From Diadema setosum (lineage: Eukaryota; Echinodermata; Echinoidea; Diadematoida; Diadematidae): DNA of 64,000 bases. A program made the translations under genes and the position numbers. Shown here piece by piece: positions 1 through 11,863 of this stretch (position 1 is its first letter; every line of letters begins with the position of its first letter). The stretch lies in NCBI GenBank assembly GCA_033980235.1, contig CM067065.1, forward strand, positions 28,398,655 through 28,462,654, written 5' to 3'. The notes under the pieces were generated by a model. That model made no database searches, was not told the origin of the DNA, and saw only the letters and a program-made list of their open reading frames with translations.

Positions 1-1013
1 TGAATACTTCTGCCACATCAGCTTCATCTTCAATGTACTTGTCATTATTAATAATATGCCTAGGTGGTTCGATGTTGTTTTTAGTGTTCAGCGCTTCATT
101 TATCACCTTCCACGTACTCTTGATGTCATTTCTATGCTTGATAAATTGCTTTGAAAAATACATTCGTTTGGCTAAACGTATGGATGATGTAAGAACGTTG
201 CGATAATGCACATACCGAAACCGAGTTCGACTGTTAGGATCACTTCGGTATTTGTAGAAAAGATCATTTTTACGGGTAATAGACCTCAGGAGAGATTTCG
301 TAATCCATGGTCTTTATGGAACCTTTTTACGGTTTGAACGAGTAAATGGCTTAATACGGGTATAATGGAATTGAATGGGGATTTTATTATTTGTGAAAAT
401 TGTTCAAAAGCTAAGCTTGCATCGCTTTGGTTATTAACAATTGACCAATTAACGGATCCTAGTCTCTCCCTAAGTCTATAAGGATTAGTTTCTGACATTT
501 CTCGAAAACCAGAATTGGGCGAATAAAAAGAGGCATTACTTAGGTTAACATTGGGAAGAACAGCGAAAATCGGAAAATGATCGGATACATCAGACACTGT
601 TACACCAAACGTGATATTGGAAAGAGAACTATTAACAAAAATGTTGTTAATTAGAGTTGCTGTGACATCTGAAATTCGAGTGGGCTTCTTTATAAGAGGT
701 GAAAAGGACTCGGATAACATCACATTGGGGAAATCTTGGCATGCGGAGTTGGTATGACAGTCTAAAAAGGTTGCAATTAAAGTCACCCATGATAAAACAA
801 CTTTTATTCTCCAAATATTTTTCAGCTAAAAGTACGGATAAAGATTCAATAAATTCAGTGGGGCTTGTATTTGGAGGTCTGTATATTTCACCGACAACAA
901 TACTTTTCCTATTTGGAACCCTAATTTCAATGAAAATACTCTCAATAACGTCATTCTACAGGTTGGCAGAGGAACCAAACTTTGTCCTTACCTTCTGTAA
1001 GCAGTAGTTGTAG
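1..1013 (-). pseudogene. LINE fragment: endonuclease C-part and start of reverse transcriptase
   Basis: This is a degenerate non-LTR retrotransposon of CR1/Jockey type, read on the minus strand from about 1013 down to the window edge. The apurinic-like endonuclease domain shows GEIYRPPN (near 875-895) and MGDFN (near 778-793). A frameshift near 775 moves to the frame with TNSACQDF and SDHFPIFA. A second frameshift near 310 moves to the linker before the reverse transcriptase (PWITKSLLRSI, then TWKVINEAL near 100). The linker matches the one in the minus-strand LINE at 18.2-20.0 kb, so the two are relatives. A stop lies near 960. The 5' part is missing and the rest runs off the window. It is non-functional. 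Confidence 0.85.
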
Positions 1014-1207
1014 CAACCCTGTACGTGCTCAATATTTAGCATCCTTTATTTTCATTGAGATAAACAGAATGATTTCTTATTATAAGCATGACATGTAGAG
1101 TTTGAGAACGCGCTCTTGCATGAGAATTACTATTTTTTATGATATTTTGTGTGATATATGTAAATCTAAACACATCAAGTTATATATGTAGTTATATACT
1201 GTATATA

Positions 1208-1463
1208 TGAAGAGTTTGCTCGCAAAAACCGGTGATTCAATATTTGCCAAATGGAGATATTTGCGATTAAAGGTCAAGAAAAATAAAAAGAGAATACTAA
1301 GAAAATTTTTTGCTTCTTTTGACCAAAACTTAAAAAAAAATGTACCTTTATATGTAGCAAACAAATATTATATCATTTAAAAGGTATTATTTTGTACTTT
1401 ATGAGAGAGACCGTGCTTCAAAATCTTCAAAATGGACTTATGGGTTTTTGCACACAAACTCTT

Positions 1464-1466
<3 letters not shown>
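1208..1466. mobile_element. TIR element family A, copy 1 (~250 bp)
   Basis: One of seven copies of a short element whose ends are inverted repeats of about 34 bp, starting TGAAGAGTTTGTTTGCAAAA and continuing with CCGATAAGTCCAT. This copy has point changes in both ends and is followed by a (TA)n run at 1467-1500, a TA-rich target as for most copies. There is no coding capacity. The short ORFs here come from the element itself. Confidence 0.85.
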
Positions 1467-1498
<32 letters not shown>

Positions 1499-1504
<6 letters not shown>

Positions 1505-4492
1505 ACTAAACAAAAAGTAAGTTCCCCCTAAAACAAACCTCTGTAATTTATGAATTAGGAACCTTTGAGGAAATATGAATACATGATTATGTAGCTGTAT
1601 TTCTCGGCTACCTTTCATGTGAAATTCAGTGGATATCACTCGGTCACGCTTGAGTGAGCATGACTTAAAGTCAAAATGGCCACTTTTTTGAGTTCACAAG
1701 CCCAATTTTGCAACTTTGATTTGGTGATATCGGAACAAATTTCAATTTTCCAGGATAAAAAGGCATGCAACGTATAATTTATGTGCCTCTTATCGTACCA
1801 TGTGACTTGTGCACAAAATTTCACGGTTGAGTGAACACGGGGTGAAAATTACCAAAATGGCCGATTTGACATGTTTCTCGTGGTAATTTCTGTCAATTGA
1901 GATTGAAGTCGTGTGTTGAACAGTTTTTACACACAATTCAAGTAATTTCACGGTTGAATGAGCACATCAAAAACAAAGAAAAAATTACAATTTAAATTGT
2001 GCAGTAAGAATTGCGATAATTTGCGCTCTAATATCAACTGCATGATGCTTTTTTTTATATTGTGTTAATACCCACACGCATATCAGTGACTACCTGACAT
2101 TTCAGTCACGATTCAATAAGCATGTGAGGCTGGAAATCCTTTTTGTACCCTACATAATGAAAAATTGGCAGTTTGGCCATAATCCCCATGGTAAGTTCAT
2201 GTGAAGAGGAGGAATTTATGTTTTTGAAAGCTAACAATGGCTTATGGATGCAATGTGGTTTATTTTACGGTTGAATGACCACATTATGAAACAATGATTT
2301 ATCTTATTGAAATCATCCAGCAGGTGTTGCTTTGATATTCTGCATTTAAAATCAACTGAAAAAATTTAATTATTGCGTTTTAGGACCGATATAACTGTCT
2401 CAGTGATCCTTCAAGATTTTACACGTCAAAGGGTACCTGGGGCCGGAAACCCCCCTTATAATCCATGGCTACCTTTGATTAAATATTGAAGTATTCCTGG
2501 GAAATTGGTCTGCCTTTAGTTTGATGACATTCCCTAATTGTTGGGGCAGAGATGAGAAATTATGCAAATTAAATCTCCGGGCCTTTGTCCTCGCGACTGA
2601 ATACTGATTTTGGCATTAAGTTCTTAATGTCTTTGTGACGTCATGAAGTCATGCATTAACTCAAGGGAAAATTAATGCAATTGGTCATTGACATGGTACC
2701 AAATTTCACTTTTGTTAAACATCAATATCCTCCCATGCTGTAAATATGCACTGAGAGTCTGGAGACAGATATTGTGGTGAGATAGTGGCCTTTGTTGTTC
2801 ATATGGTGTTGATGATTGTGATGGTAATGTTAGTTGCTTAGAATGTTGGTTGACTATTATGCGATCGTTATGGCAATATAACACAGATTGGGTAGCATCT
2901 TCACTCACTTTTTAGGCTCTATCCGCTAACACCGCTGAATACGTCTTCATAAACAAAACAAATGTAAATCTTATGGGAATTTCAGCCACGAAAAATGGTT
3001 TTGACCCGCACACTTTGCTCATCTTATGTGCTCACTGAAGCATGTCACCATGTCATTTTGTATTGAAATGTTATTTTTTTCATTGAAATCAGAGCAATTT
3101 CCCAACATTGCAACTAAAACATAAAAAACAATGAATACCTTTTTATTATATAGGGTAAAACGGGTTTTCCAGCCCCACTGCTCATTGGAGCGTGACTGAA
3201 ATGTCAGGTGATTACTGTATGCACAGTGGTATAAGACACAATACAGAAAGCATAAAACACTTGATTTCAGTGTGCAAAATTATCGCAATTCTTACTGCAC
3301 AATTTAAATTGTTATTTTTCTTTGTTTTTAATGTGCTCATTCAACTCTGAAATTACGTCAATTGTGTGTAAAAACTGTTAAACATACGAATTCAATCTCA
3401 ATTGACAGAAATTACCACGAGAAACATGACAAATCGGCCATATCGGTAATGTTCACCCCGTGTTCACTCAACCGTGAAATTTTGTACACAAGTCACATGG
3501 TACAATAAGAAGCACATAAATTATACGTTGCATGCCTTTTTATCCTGGAAAATTGAAATTTGTTCCGATATCACCAAATCAAAGTGGCAAAATTGGGCTT
3601 GTGAACTCCAAAAAGTAGCCATTTTGACTTTAAGTCATGCTCACTCAAGCGTGACCAAGTGATATCCACTGAATTTCACATGAAAGGTAGCCGAGAAATA
3701 CAGCTACATAATCATGTATTCATATTTCCTCAAAGGTTCCTGATTCATAAATTGTGACTCTGCACCTCAAAACAAACAAAAAGTCGCCAGACATGAATTT
3801 TTAGTTAAGACCATATTCTGAAAGAGCAGACTTTAAACTTTAAAATGATATATAACTCAAATCAAATGGACTCTCCTAACCTATCTAAATATTGGAAAGA
3901 AAGCACAAACTCAGGAAAAGTGTGAACTGAGAAAAGAGGCTCTGAAGTACAGTGTCTATTCAAGCGCTTAATCTTTACCAAATCTTGCTGGCTGTGCGAT
4001 GAATGGGACAAAAAACAGGTAGTAAAACACCACAGTAACAACAATGAAGGGATTATTGGATTAAACTGAAATTAAGCATGTCTCATTAACACATTCTGTC
4101 CATAATTAATTCCAACTTTGAAAGCAGTAACATCATCCTTTCAAAAGTTATTAGAGTTGAAAGTGAAAAGTGTGGACAAGGTTTTTCAGAAATGAAAAAG
4201 GGATTCTAAAGACACACCTAATCACACTATTCTACCAAAAATGTTCTAGATAAACTGTTAAAAAAACACACATTCCTGCCCGTTTCATGATACCAAATTT
4301 TAGCATAATGTAAAGGAAGACCCGCTCTTTCAGAAAATATGAAAAAGTCAAGTTCGGCTAGGTTGACCCATTTTACTTATTTTCAGTCCTCACGCAAAAT
4401 CAGTGTGTGCGACTTTATGTTCGTTTTGAGGTGCACGGTCACAATTACAGAGGTTTGTTTTAGGGGGAACTTACTTTTTGTTAAGTGTTTAG
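1499..4492. mobile_element. Foldback element FB1 with ~0.8-kb palindromic arms and a nested B element
   Basis: The left arm (about 1499-2290) is the reverse complement of the right arm (about 3020-3753 plus 4443-4492). Both ends read CACT(T)AACAAAAAGTAAG then TTCCCCCTAAAAC. Each arm carries about five degenerate copies of CACGGTTGAATGAGCAC (left arm near 1643, 1824, 1949, 2105, 2268; mirror positions near 3639, 3459, 3332, 3178, 3030). The loop of about 700 bp has no recognisable transposase. A family B element is inserted in the right arm. The start, TA followed by AAACACT, resembles Tc1/mariner-type ends, but this is a guess. Confidence 0.85.
3754..4442 (+). mobile_element. TIR element family B, copy 1, nested in FB1
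   Basis: The element starts GTGACTCTGCACCTCAAAAC and ends TTTTGAGGTGCACGGTCAC. It splits the right arm of FB1 and is flanked by AATT at 3750-3753 and 4443-4446. The uninterrupted left arm of FB1 contains a single AATT, which proves a 4-bp target duplication. Length is about 690 bp with no transposase. Confidence 0.88.
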
Positions 4493-4501
4493 ATAGATAT
4501 A

Positions 4502-5327
4502 TGACCCTGCACCACAAAACGAACAAAAAGTCGCACACAATGATTTTGCGTGAAAACTGAAAATAAGTGAGATAGGTCAACCTTGCCAATCTTGACTTTT
4601 CCATATTTTCTGAAAGAACAAGTCTTCTTTTACATTATGCTAAAGTTTGGGGTCATATCTGCACTTCCTGGACTGTATTCGTATGCAGTGTACCCGCGTA
4701 CGTACGGACGTACGTTGATGGTGTCTGTACATTGTATGTACACTGTAATGTATCACACAATATTTTTTTTTTCGGGAGTACCAATTGGTGGAGTGTCGCA
4801 ATCAGCGGTTGGGCGCATTGTGTGGGTGCATGCATGTGTATGCGTGTGTTAGTGTGGGGAATGCGGACAATTAAAATCGTCCAGTATCTGGACTAGGGGT
4901 CATAAATCAGGCGGGAAAGTTGTTGTTGTTGTTGTTGTTTTTTCCAGCAGTTTATCCCGAACATTTTTCGTAGAATAGTGTGATTAGGTGAGTCCCTATT
5001 TCATTTCTGAAAAAACCTTGTACACACTCTTCACTTTCAACTCTAATAACTTTTGATAGGATAGTGCTACTGCTTTGAAAGTTGGCATTAATTATGGACA
5101 GAATGTGTTAATAAGGCATGGTCAATTTCAGTTTAATCTAATAATCTCTTCATTGTTGTTTCTCGGGTGGTTTACATCCTGTTTTTTGTCCCATTCATCG
5201 CACAGCCAGCACGGTTTGGTAAAGATTAAGCGCTCGAATAGACACTGTACTTTAGAGCTTCTTTTCTCGGTTCACACTTTTCCTGAGTTTGTGCTTTCTT
5301 TCCAGCATTTAGATACGTTAGGAGAGT

Positions 5328-5330
<3 letters not shown>
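4502..5330 (-). mobile_element. TIR element family B, copy 2, interrupted and truncated
   Basis: The end TGACCCTGCACCACAAAAC is followed by interior sequence in reverse orientation relative to copies at 7.5, 38.4 and 55.7 kb. About 4655-4935 is foreign sequence (GC-rich CGTACG stretch, GT repeats, a (GTT)n run). The far end is lost where a (TA)n tract with a family A element begins. Confidence 0.8.
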
Positions 5331-5364
<34 letters not shown>

Positions 5365-5368
<4 letters not shown>

Positions 5369-5612
5369 GAGTTTCTTTGCAAAAACCGATAAGTCCATTT
5401 TTGAAGATTTTGAAGTACGGTCTCTGTCATAAAGTACAAAATAATACCTTTTAGACGATATATTGGTCACTACATCTAAAGGTACATTTTTAAAGTTATG
5501 GTCAAAAGAAGCAAATATTTTCTTATTATTTTCTTTATTTTTCTTGACCTTTAATCGCAAATATCTCCATTTGGCAAATATGGACTTATCGGTTTTTGTG
5601 AACAAACACTTC

Positions 5613-5613
<1 letters not shown>
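5365..5613. mobile_element. TIR element family A, copy 2, inside a (TA)n tract
   Basis: Full-length copy in the opposite orientation to copy 1. TGAAGAGTTTCTTTGCAAAA is at the left and the matching inverted end TTTGTGAACAAACACTTCA at the right. It is embedded in (TA)n at 5330-5364 and 5614-5673. The translated ORFs rich in Ile-Tyr here come from the TA repeat and are not proteins. Confidence 0.88.
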
Positions 5614-5674
<61 letters not shown>

Positions 5675-5684
5675 TATATCATTC

Positions 5685-6362
5685 TTCACCAGAAAACCGA
5701 AAAAAGGTATTCAGACATGGACTTTTATTCTAGTTAAAAGCAGATTTTGAAAGAGTAGACGCGAAGCTTTAGAATGAAGTATATGGTCTCTGCTAACCAA
5801 CATAAATATTGTAAATAATGCATTCACGTGACTCTGGATAAGTGTAAACTGAGAAAAGAGACTGAATTACATGGACTTTTCAACTACTTACTTTGTACTA
5901 AACCGTGATAGCTGTAGGCAGAATGGGACAAAAACAGGATGGAAACCACTGTTGCAACAATAATGAAGTGATTATCAGATTAAGCCGGAATTGCTCTATT
6001 AGAATATTTTGTACATAATTATGGCAAACTGTCAACGCGGTAGCAAAGTTCTGAGTTAAAGGTGCAGAGAGTGGACGGATCTTCAAGAGTTTAAAAATAA
6101 CCTCCAAAGACATACCTGATCGCACTACTCCACGAACAAAGGCTGTAGAAAAAATGGTGAAACCAAATTATTCCCGTTCATCATATGATCCCAAATCTGG
6201 GAATAATGTGGCAAAAAGAAAGCTCTTTTTAGAAAATATGAAAACTTAAGATTGCCGCGGTTGACTCGTTTCATCTTGCCTGAGCTTTCCCGTAAAATCA
6301 AGCGGTGCTACTTCTTTTTTTTTTTTTTTGGGGGGGGGGTTGGTTTTGTGATGCACGTTCAC
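5685..6362 (+). mobile_element. TIR element family B, copy 3, degenerate
   Basis: Recognised from the interior (ATTCAGACATGGACTTTTAT near the left, GGACAAAAACAGGATG in the middle) and from the right end TTTTGTGATGCACGTTCAC. The left terminal bases are eroded next to the (TA)n tract. The right part carries T(n)G(n) homopolymers. Confidence 0.72.
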
Positions 6363-6716
6363 ATGTACTACGTCTATTTATGTATATGTAACTGTGTTTA
6401 TTTTATATGCACGCATTTTTGTTTGCGTTCTTGTGATGAAACGAGATACTCTTTATATTTCATGAATAGATATTGGAATTATGTTTAATACGGGAAAGTG
6501 AGGTTTCACTCTTTATATGGCCTCCCCGCTCGAAACTCACAAAAAGTCAAAGTTAGGATCCATTGTAATGGACCAATATATGCCATTTTCCCCTACCTTT
6601 TGTCCAAATTTGGCGGCTTTATAATAAAGAAATCCGAAACAGACATGAACAACTTTGGGGGACATTTCTTTTTGTTTTCAATCCAAGCAGGAATTGCTTG
6701 TACTGTGGAAGAGAAC

Positions 6717-6750
6717 ATGTTTCCATTGATAATTCTGGCAGCATGCCTTG
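6717..6750 (+). CDS. Exon 1 of the repeat-protein gene: signal peptide
   Basis: ATG encodes MFPLIILAACL and then the first base of a codon before a GT donor (G|GTGACT), phase 1. The peptide is a compact hydrophobic leader suited to secretion. The frame is open upstream to 6498, so a longer amino terminus is possible. I chose this ATG because the homologous copy at 10.7 kb conserves the same ATG and the GAGAAC just before it. Conservation continues about 20 codons upstream (GTGGAAGAGAAC), which may be 5' leader. Confidence 0.6.
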
Positions 6751-7032
6751 GTGACTGTAATCTTTGAATCCTCTTTTCTCCTCCTTCCTTGAAACTACTC
6801 TCCTTTAATACTCTGTAACATTTCAGCTATTTTTAAATGGCTAATGATAGCCAATTGCATAATGTCTTTAACGCTTCATTATGTCTTCATTTCAATACGT
6901 ACAGCTCAATGCAGTAAAGAGGAAATTTGTTTTGGGCCTACAATTTGTTTTGTGTGTGTTTTGGGCTGAGTATATTAAAATAATGGTTTATCACAATTAG
7001 GTTTTTTTTTATTGTCCTCTCTATCTAAACAG

Positions 7033-7113
7033 ATCCATCGTATTCCTTGGACGCGCCTACTACAGAGCGTAACAAAGAAATATCAGCAAAAACGCAACGA
7101 AACGTGAAAGAAG
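7033..7113 (+). CDS. Exon 2a of the repeat-protein gene
   Basis: A pyrimidine-rich tract ends in CTATCTAAACAG. The exon then gives 26 complete codons starting PSYSLDAPTTERNKEIS and ending NVKE, closing with a phase-1 donor (GAAG|GTTCAT). Exon 2b at 11.86 kb has the same length, phase and acceptor with related codons (PSYSLAAPTT). Conserved frame and borders with scattered substitutions support real coding sequence. The function is unknown. Confidence 0.62.
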
Positions 7114-7470
7114 GTTCATCGATTCTCTTAATGTTTCTTATCTGTTTCGAAAAAAACATTAAGTTTTATTCAACTTATTAAAGTAGATGTTTACTTATTA
7201 CGTTTATGTCAATCACAGGAAGTTTTTTACATCACTATGGAGATAAAAGAAATTACAAAATAACAAATTTTTCTGTGGTTTATTACAGAAATGCTTATTT
7301 CAATGTGATTTCCTGTTGGCAAATCTGAATTGAAACAGTGCTATTTTTCATACCCAAGAGGTTGGAACTGGAAATAAACTATAACCTTTAACCCCTTACG
7401 TGCCCAATTCTGATATCATTCTGATTTTCAATTAAGACTGGAATTATATTTCAACCAATTATACTATATA

Positions 7471-8173
7471 TGACCCTGCACCACAAAACAAACATAATGT
7501 CGTCAGACATGAATTCTAAGTTAAGAGTATATTCTGAAAGAGCACCCTTTAAGCTTTAAAATGATGTATAAATCAAATCTAATGGACTCTCCTAACCTAT
7601 CTAAATATTGGAATGAAAGCACATACTCAGGAAAAGTGTGAACTGAGAAAAAAAGGCTCTGAAGTAGAGTGTCTATTCAAGCACTTAATCTTTACCGAGC
7701 CGTGCTGGTTGTGCGATGAATGGGACAAAAAAACAGGATTTAAACCACTGGAGTAACAACAATGAAGGGATTATCAGATCAAACTGAAATTATGCATGTC
7801 TGATTAACACACTCTTTCCTTAATTAATGTCAACTTTCAAAGCAGTAGCATTATCGTTTCAAAAGTTATAGGAGTTGAAAGTGGAGAGTGTGTACAAGGT
7901 TATTAAGAAATGAAAGGAGGACTCTAAAGACACACTTAAAATCACACTATTCTGCCCCCCCCCAAAAAAAAAAATGTTCGAGATAAACTGCCAAAAACGC
8001 ACTTTCCTTCCCGTTTTATGATCCCAAATTTTAGCATAATGTAGAAGAAGACTTGCTCTTCCAGAAAATATTAAAAAGTCAAGATCGGCTCGGTTGACCC
8101 ATTTCACCTATTTTCAGTCCTCACACAAAATTTGTGTGTGCAACTTTTTGTTCGTTTTGTGATGCACGGTCAC
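7471..8173 (+). mobile_element. TIR element family B, copy 4, full length
   Basis: TGACCCTGCACCACAAAAC at the left and TTTTGTGATGCACGGTCAC at the right, about 700 bp apart, flanked by ATAT on each side. The interior matches copies at 3.75, 38.4, 55.7 and 62.1 kb. Poly-C and poly-A runs near 7957-7975 are local. Confidence 0.88.
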
Positions 8174-8179
8174 ATATGA

Positions 8180-10540
8180 TACAACACTTAAATCACTCTT
8201 TGAACAAAATAATACAGGTTCATACATTTATCTTTAAGTAATTAAAGTTTTTATATATTTTTTTTGTGTGTGGGTGTAGTACCTTTGGAAACAGAAAATG
8301 GATGAAGTACCATTTGACACCAAAATTTCACGTAACAAAGATATTTCGTGGATTCATCTTTTTTGTTTTTTTATAGCTTTGGGGTCGATGGGGGTGCTTA
8401 AAGTGGACCAGGTACTTGACAATGCCCAGCCCTATTTAGCAGCCAGGATAACAAACCAACAAACCAAAGTGTGCATAGCTAACGCCCCATTCCCCCCTTG
8501 CTGACCAATATTTTGAATTGATGATTGTCATTGGTCTTGATTATTCAAACAAATTTCTTTCCCTCCAATGTCCTGTATCCATCGGGCGTGGATTGGGAGG
8601 GGGGGATCCATTGAACATGAAAGGTAGGGTAGAGGAGGGGTCACAAATAGACAGCGCCCCTATACAGGACCACTAACCAGGAACAGGGAGAGCTAGACAT
8701 TGTTCCCATTATGTTTCCCCAGCCCCCCATTCTTTTTCGACAGGCTTTATTTCTCATTTCGTTTCTACGCCACCTCTTTTATTTTATTTCTTTTTATGTC
8801 ACTTATTTTGCATTCGTTCTCCTCAGGTGATTTGTCATTTCCCTTTCATTTTTTTTCTCACAGGCTTTATCTCATGATTTTTTTTTGTATCGTTTTTATT
8901 TTCTTTTTGTAAATCCTCCCTTCACGTGGCTCAAGAACACTATATATTCATCTTTTTTTTCCATTTTTTTTTTAAGGGATAAGATGGAAAAAAAAGTATT
9001 TGAATGTGTTTCATTTTCTCAACGTTTTGATAAAATTTTTTACATGAAATTGATCCTGGAATTTTTTTAATCAAGTAAGATAAAATCTACAAATCTAAAA
9101 GCTGAAGAATTAAGAAGTGATCGATGGGTAATAGCACTACCTATGCTCAACACATATTGGTAATACCTTCGTTACATTGTAAAAGTAAAACGTGTAATTA
9201 AGGTAATAAATAGGAGTTAAGTGTTCAAAGCTTAAAGCCACTACTTTTCTACCCTGCTACTTTACACTATGCAGGTATAGAATAGCACATCAAAGGTAAA
9301 GCATTATCAGTATGGGTGCCATAATTATACATATATCGTCCTATGAAAGTAAACAGTCCCATCATGAATGCTAAATACTGAAGAAACCTACTTAAAAGCT
9401 ACCTCGTCGATCGTTGGTCCCTTTTGGAGATTGAGATAAGGATGACGAAAACAAATGACCGAACATAAAACAAATGAAAAAAAATATATATATATGGAAA
9501 TGGTAAAATATTCCCTTACGCAGGTTTGAGGTCACATAAGTCACATGCTGCAAGCGGTTGAGCCGTTGTCATTCAAGCAGTAATGATGTTATGAAGGAAA
9601 GTATAATAACAGTGGTACGGTTTAGACAAGAAGAAAATTGTACATTTCGTGTTTTCGGAAGAGACAGGGAAGTATTGAAAAGAGAACACATGCACCTGCA
9701 TCCAACAGCCAGTTTCACCGGTGCAATGGGAACAAAAAAAACCTGCTGGTACAGTGCCCCCAACGTCTACGGAGAAGGAAGAATTATGAACATTTTGGCA
9801 GAAATTGAGAGCGCAAACTGCTGATCTCAAGTCTGATTCAACATGACAACAATCATTCAATACACTTGTTGTACAGCGGGAGAGTCCTGATCAATATAGA
9901 AAATAATTTCAATGAGTTTAATTGATGTAATTATTCCGTAAATATTGTCTTCATTTGCATTTAAAGGATGATAGTTATAAACAATATGTGGGTTATGAGG
10001 GAGATCATTAAACAATATTTCGTCCCCTGTAATTGCTTTCTGTGTGAGTACGTGGAAGTAAAAGCGTCTCGTTAACGGGTGGTATAGGTATGAACACATC
10101 AGTTTCCTTATAACGTGTGAAGAAGAACATCAGGAAGATCATTCGTAGAGTATAAATACCTAAAAATGCCTAGATTATAATTGAACGAACTTGTCAATTT
10201 CAAAATTGTTTGTTCTTTCCTAAGGAAGAAGAAAATAAGAGATTAATATCTAGAGTAATTGGCTATTCTGATAGCGCATTTTTGAAGAAAGAAAAAGCAA
10301 TCCAAGCAAAAATCTGGAATCTTAAATTACCCTCAGGCTAGAAATCAATAGTTGAAGTAAGGGGTGATCATTGTTGAGTATAGAATAAGTAGTATATGTA
10401 CGGGAAAATATAGTTTTCCGCATTTTTAAAATTCCTTTTCCCCCTCGGCAAGATTTTACTTAAATAGTTACTATTGATTTTCCAGGATAGGTCACTATAA
10501 TATTGACATTAAAGTTGATATTGATCACTATCAAAAAAAA
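8180..10540. other. Intronic stretch with no recognisable gene
   Basis: T-rich and simple-sequence DNA with a G-rich patch near 8590-8660 and (TA)n near 9485-9495. Two overlapping open frames on opposite strands at about 9558-9860 show no recognisable domain or splice context. On the proposed model this is intron between exon 2a and exon 2b. Confidence 0.6.
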
Positions 10541-10705
10541 AAAAGTCAGAGACACTTGATCGTTGGAAATGGATCAAGATACGTCATTTTCCTTACTTGG
10601 TGTACACATTTGGCGGCTTTTAAGCGGTCTTGGTGGATGTTTTTTTTTTGTTTTTTGTTTTTTTTTTTCCTACGGACTGGGACTACTTTCACTGTGAAAG
10701 AGAAC

Positions 10706-10741
10706 ATGTTTTCTTTGATACTTTTGGCAGCATGCCTTATA
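10706..10741 (+). pseudogene. Second copy of exon 1 (signal peptide) with damaged donor
   Basis: About 190 bp around this site is homologous to the region upstream of exon 1 (shared TTTGGCGGCTTT, GAGAACATGTTT, GGCAGCATGCCTT and the intron start TAATCTTTGAAT). The leader reads MFSLILLAACL. Where exon 1 has CTTGGTGACT, this copy has CTTATAGTGACT. The nearest GT then leaves phase 0, which does not match the phase-1 exon 2b. The copy therefore looks unable to splice in frame, unless an alternative donor is used. Confidence 0.6.
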
Positions 10742-10889
10742 GTGACTCTAATCTTTGAATTCTCTTTTCTCCTCTCTGATAGCAAAACTGCTCCTCCTCA
10801 CTCTCAAGTATTTCAATCCTTTATTTGTTTTATATTGTTTTTATGACTTATAACGGGCGATTTTAATAAAGTAATATTATTATCATTTC

Positions 10890-11280
10890 AATGCTTACAG
10901 CTTGTTCCACAATGCAGAAAAATGGCGATCCTTTGGCGTACTTGCCGTTTTTCAACTTTGCAGTCACGTAATCATTCTCGATGTTATAATGTCATACTTT
11001 GTCGCAATGAGTATTTTTGTTTTGTTTTCTATTTTGTCCTCTGTCAGCAATGTAGTTGTAGCAATTCTGCAGGTGCTCAATTATGGATCCATTATTTTAT
11101 AAGATGTATATATTGGGAATTGATTAGAAGCGGGAAGTGCAGAAGTTCAGGGTGCGATTTTCTATGGAAATCATTATAATGATAGTTTGTGCTACAAAGG
11201 CATAATTTATAGAAATTTAAACAAAACAAGTTATATCTACATATTAACCCTTCAAAAAAGTCCTTCAATTCCAATCTGAT
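10890..11280. other. Possible insertion in the duplicated intron, unclassified
   Basis: Intron homology with 6.88-6.93 kb (ATTTCAAT, then TACAGCT) is interrupted by extra sequence here. A short piece near 11045-11075 (GTAGTTGTAGCAATTCTG) resembles the 5' end of the LINE fragment near 1010-1035, so part of this may be LINE-derived. No domain is visible. Confidence 0.35.
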
Positions 11281-11863
11281 GTATGATTTTTTTTTTTGTC
11301 CAAAACTACATCATTCCATTCAAATGTGACATCATAAGAAATCATTTTTATTTACAACGGTGAATCACTTGTTTACTTCATGCATTCCTGGAATGCACAG
11401 TAAGACTGAGTATTATGAGGAAAGGTCTAATGTGAAATGTTGCAAAATAGAGCAAACGTGTTTTGTCAAATGTTATAATTCCCATTTGCTTTGTCTTCCA
11501 GGGAAGTAATGTGCTTGAAAAGAATGCACTGTGAGATTATCATAACATTCCAGGCTTCATCCATGAATTCAAAACTGCAGTAGTATCGGCAGATTCAAAT
11601 TAAACATAAATGTTGACTAAACATTCATCTTATGTTTAGAAAATGTTTAGAAAAAGTTTTTTAAAGTGTTCTCATTTCTGCATTGTTTTAAGGGTTTTGA
11701 GCTGATCAATCGCAAAATGTTTATGTTCACTAATTGTTGGCGTGACCTTAGGAATCACTCAAAATTATTCGAGAAAGGGTTTTGTTTTAATAGGGATTTA
11801 TAGGGGTTTATCACATAGTGTTTTGCGTGTGTTTTGAATTTTCCTCTTCATCTATCTAAACAG

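Noticed and set aside
2672..2908. Small minus-strand open frame in the loop of FB1 as a possible transposase
   Set aside because: No helix-turn-helix or DDE motif is seen in its 78 codons.
5318..5750. Open frames of 95-123 codons on both strands rich in Ile-Tyr
   Set aside because: They are translations of (TA)n plus the family A element. The same product appears wherever that element lies.
9558..9860. Overlapping open frames of 88 and 95 codons on opposite strands
   Set aside because: No domain, leader, splice signal or duplicate was found to support either strand as coding.
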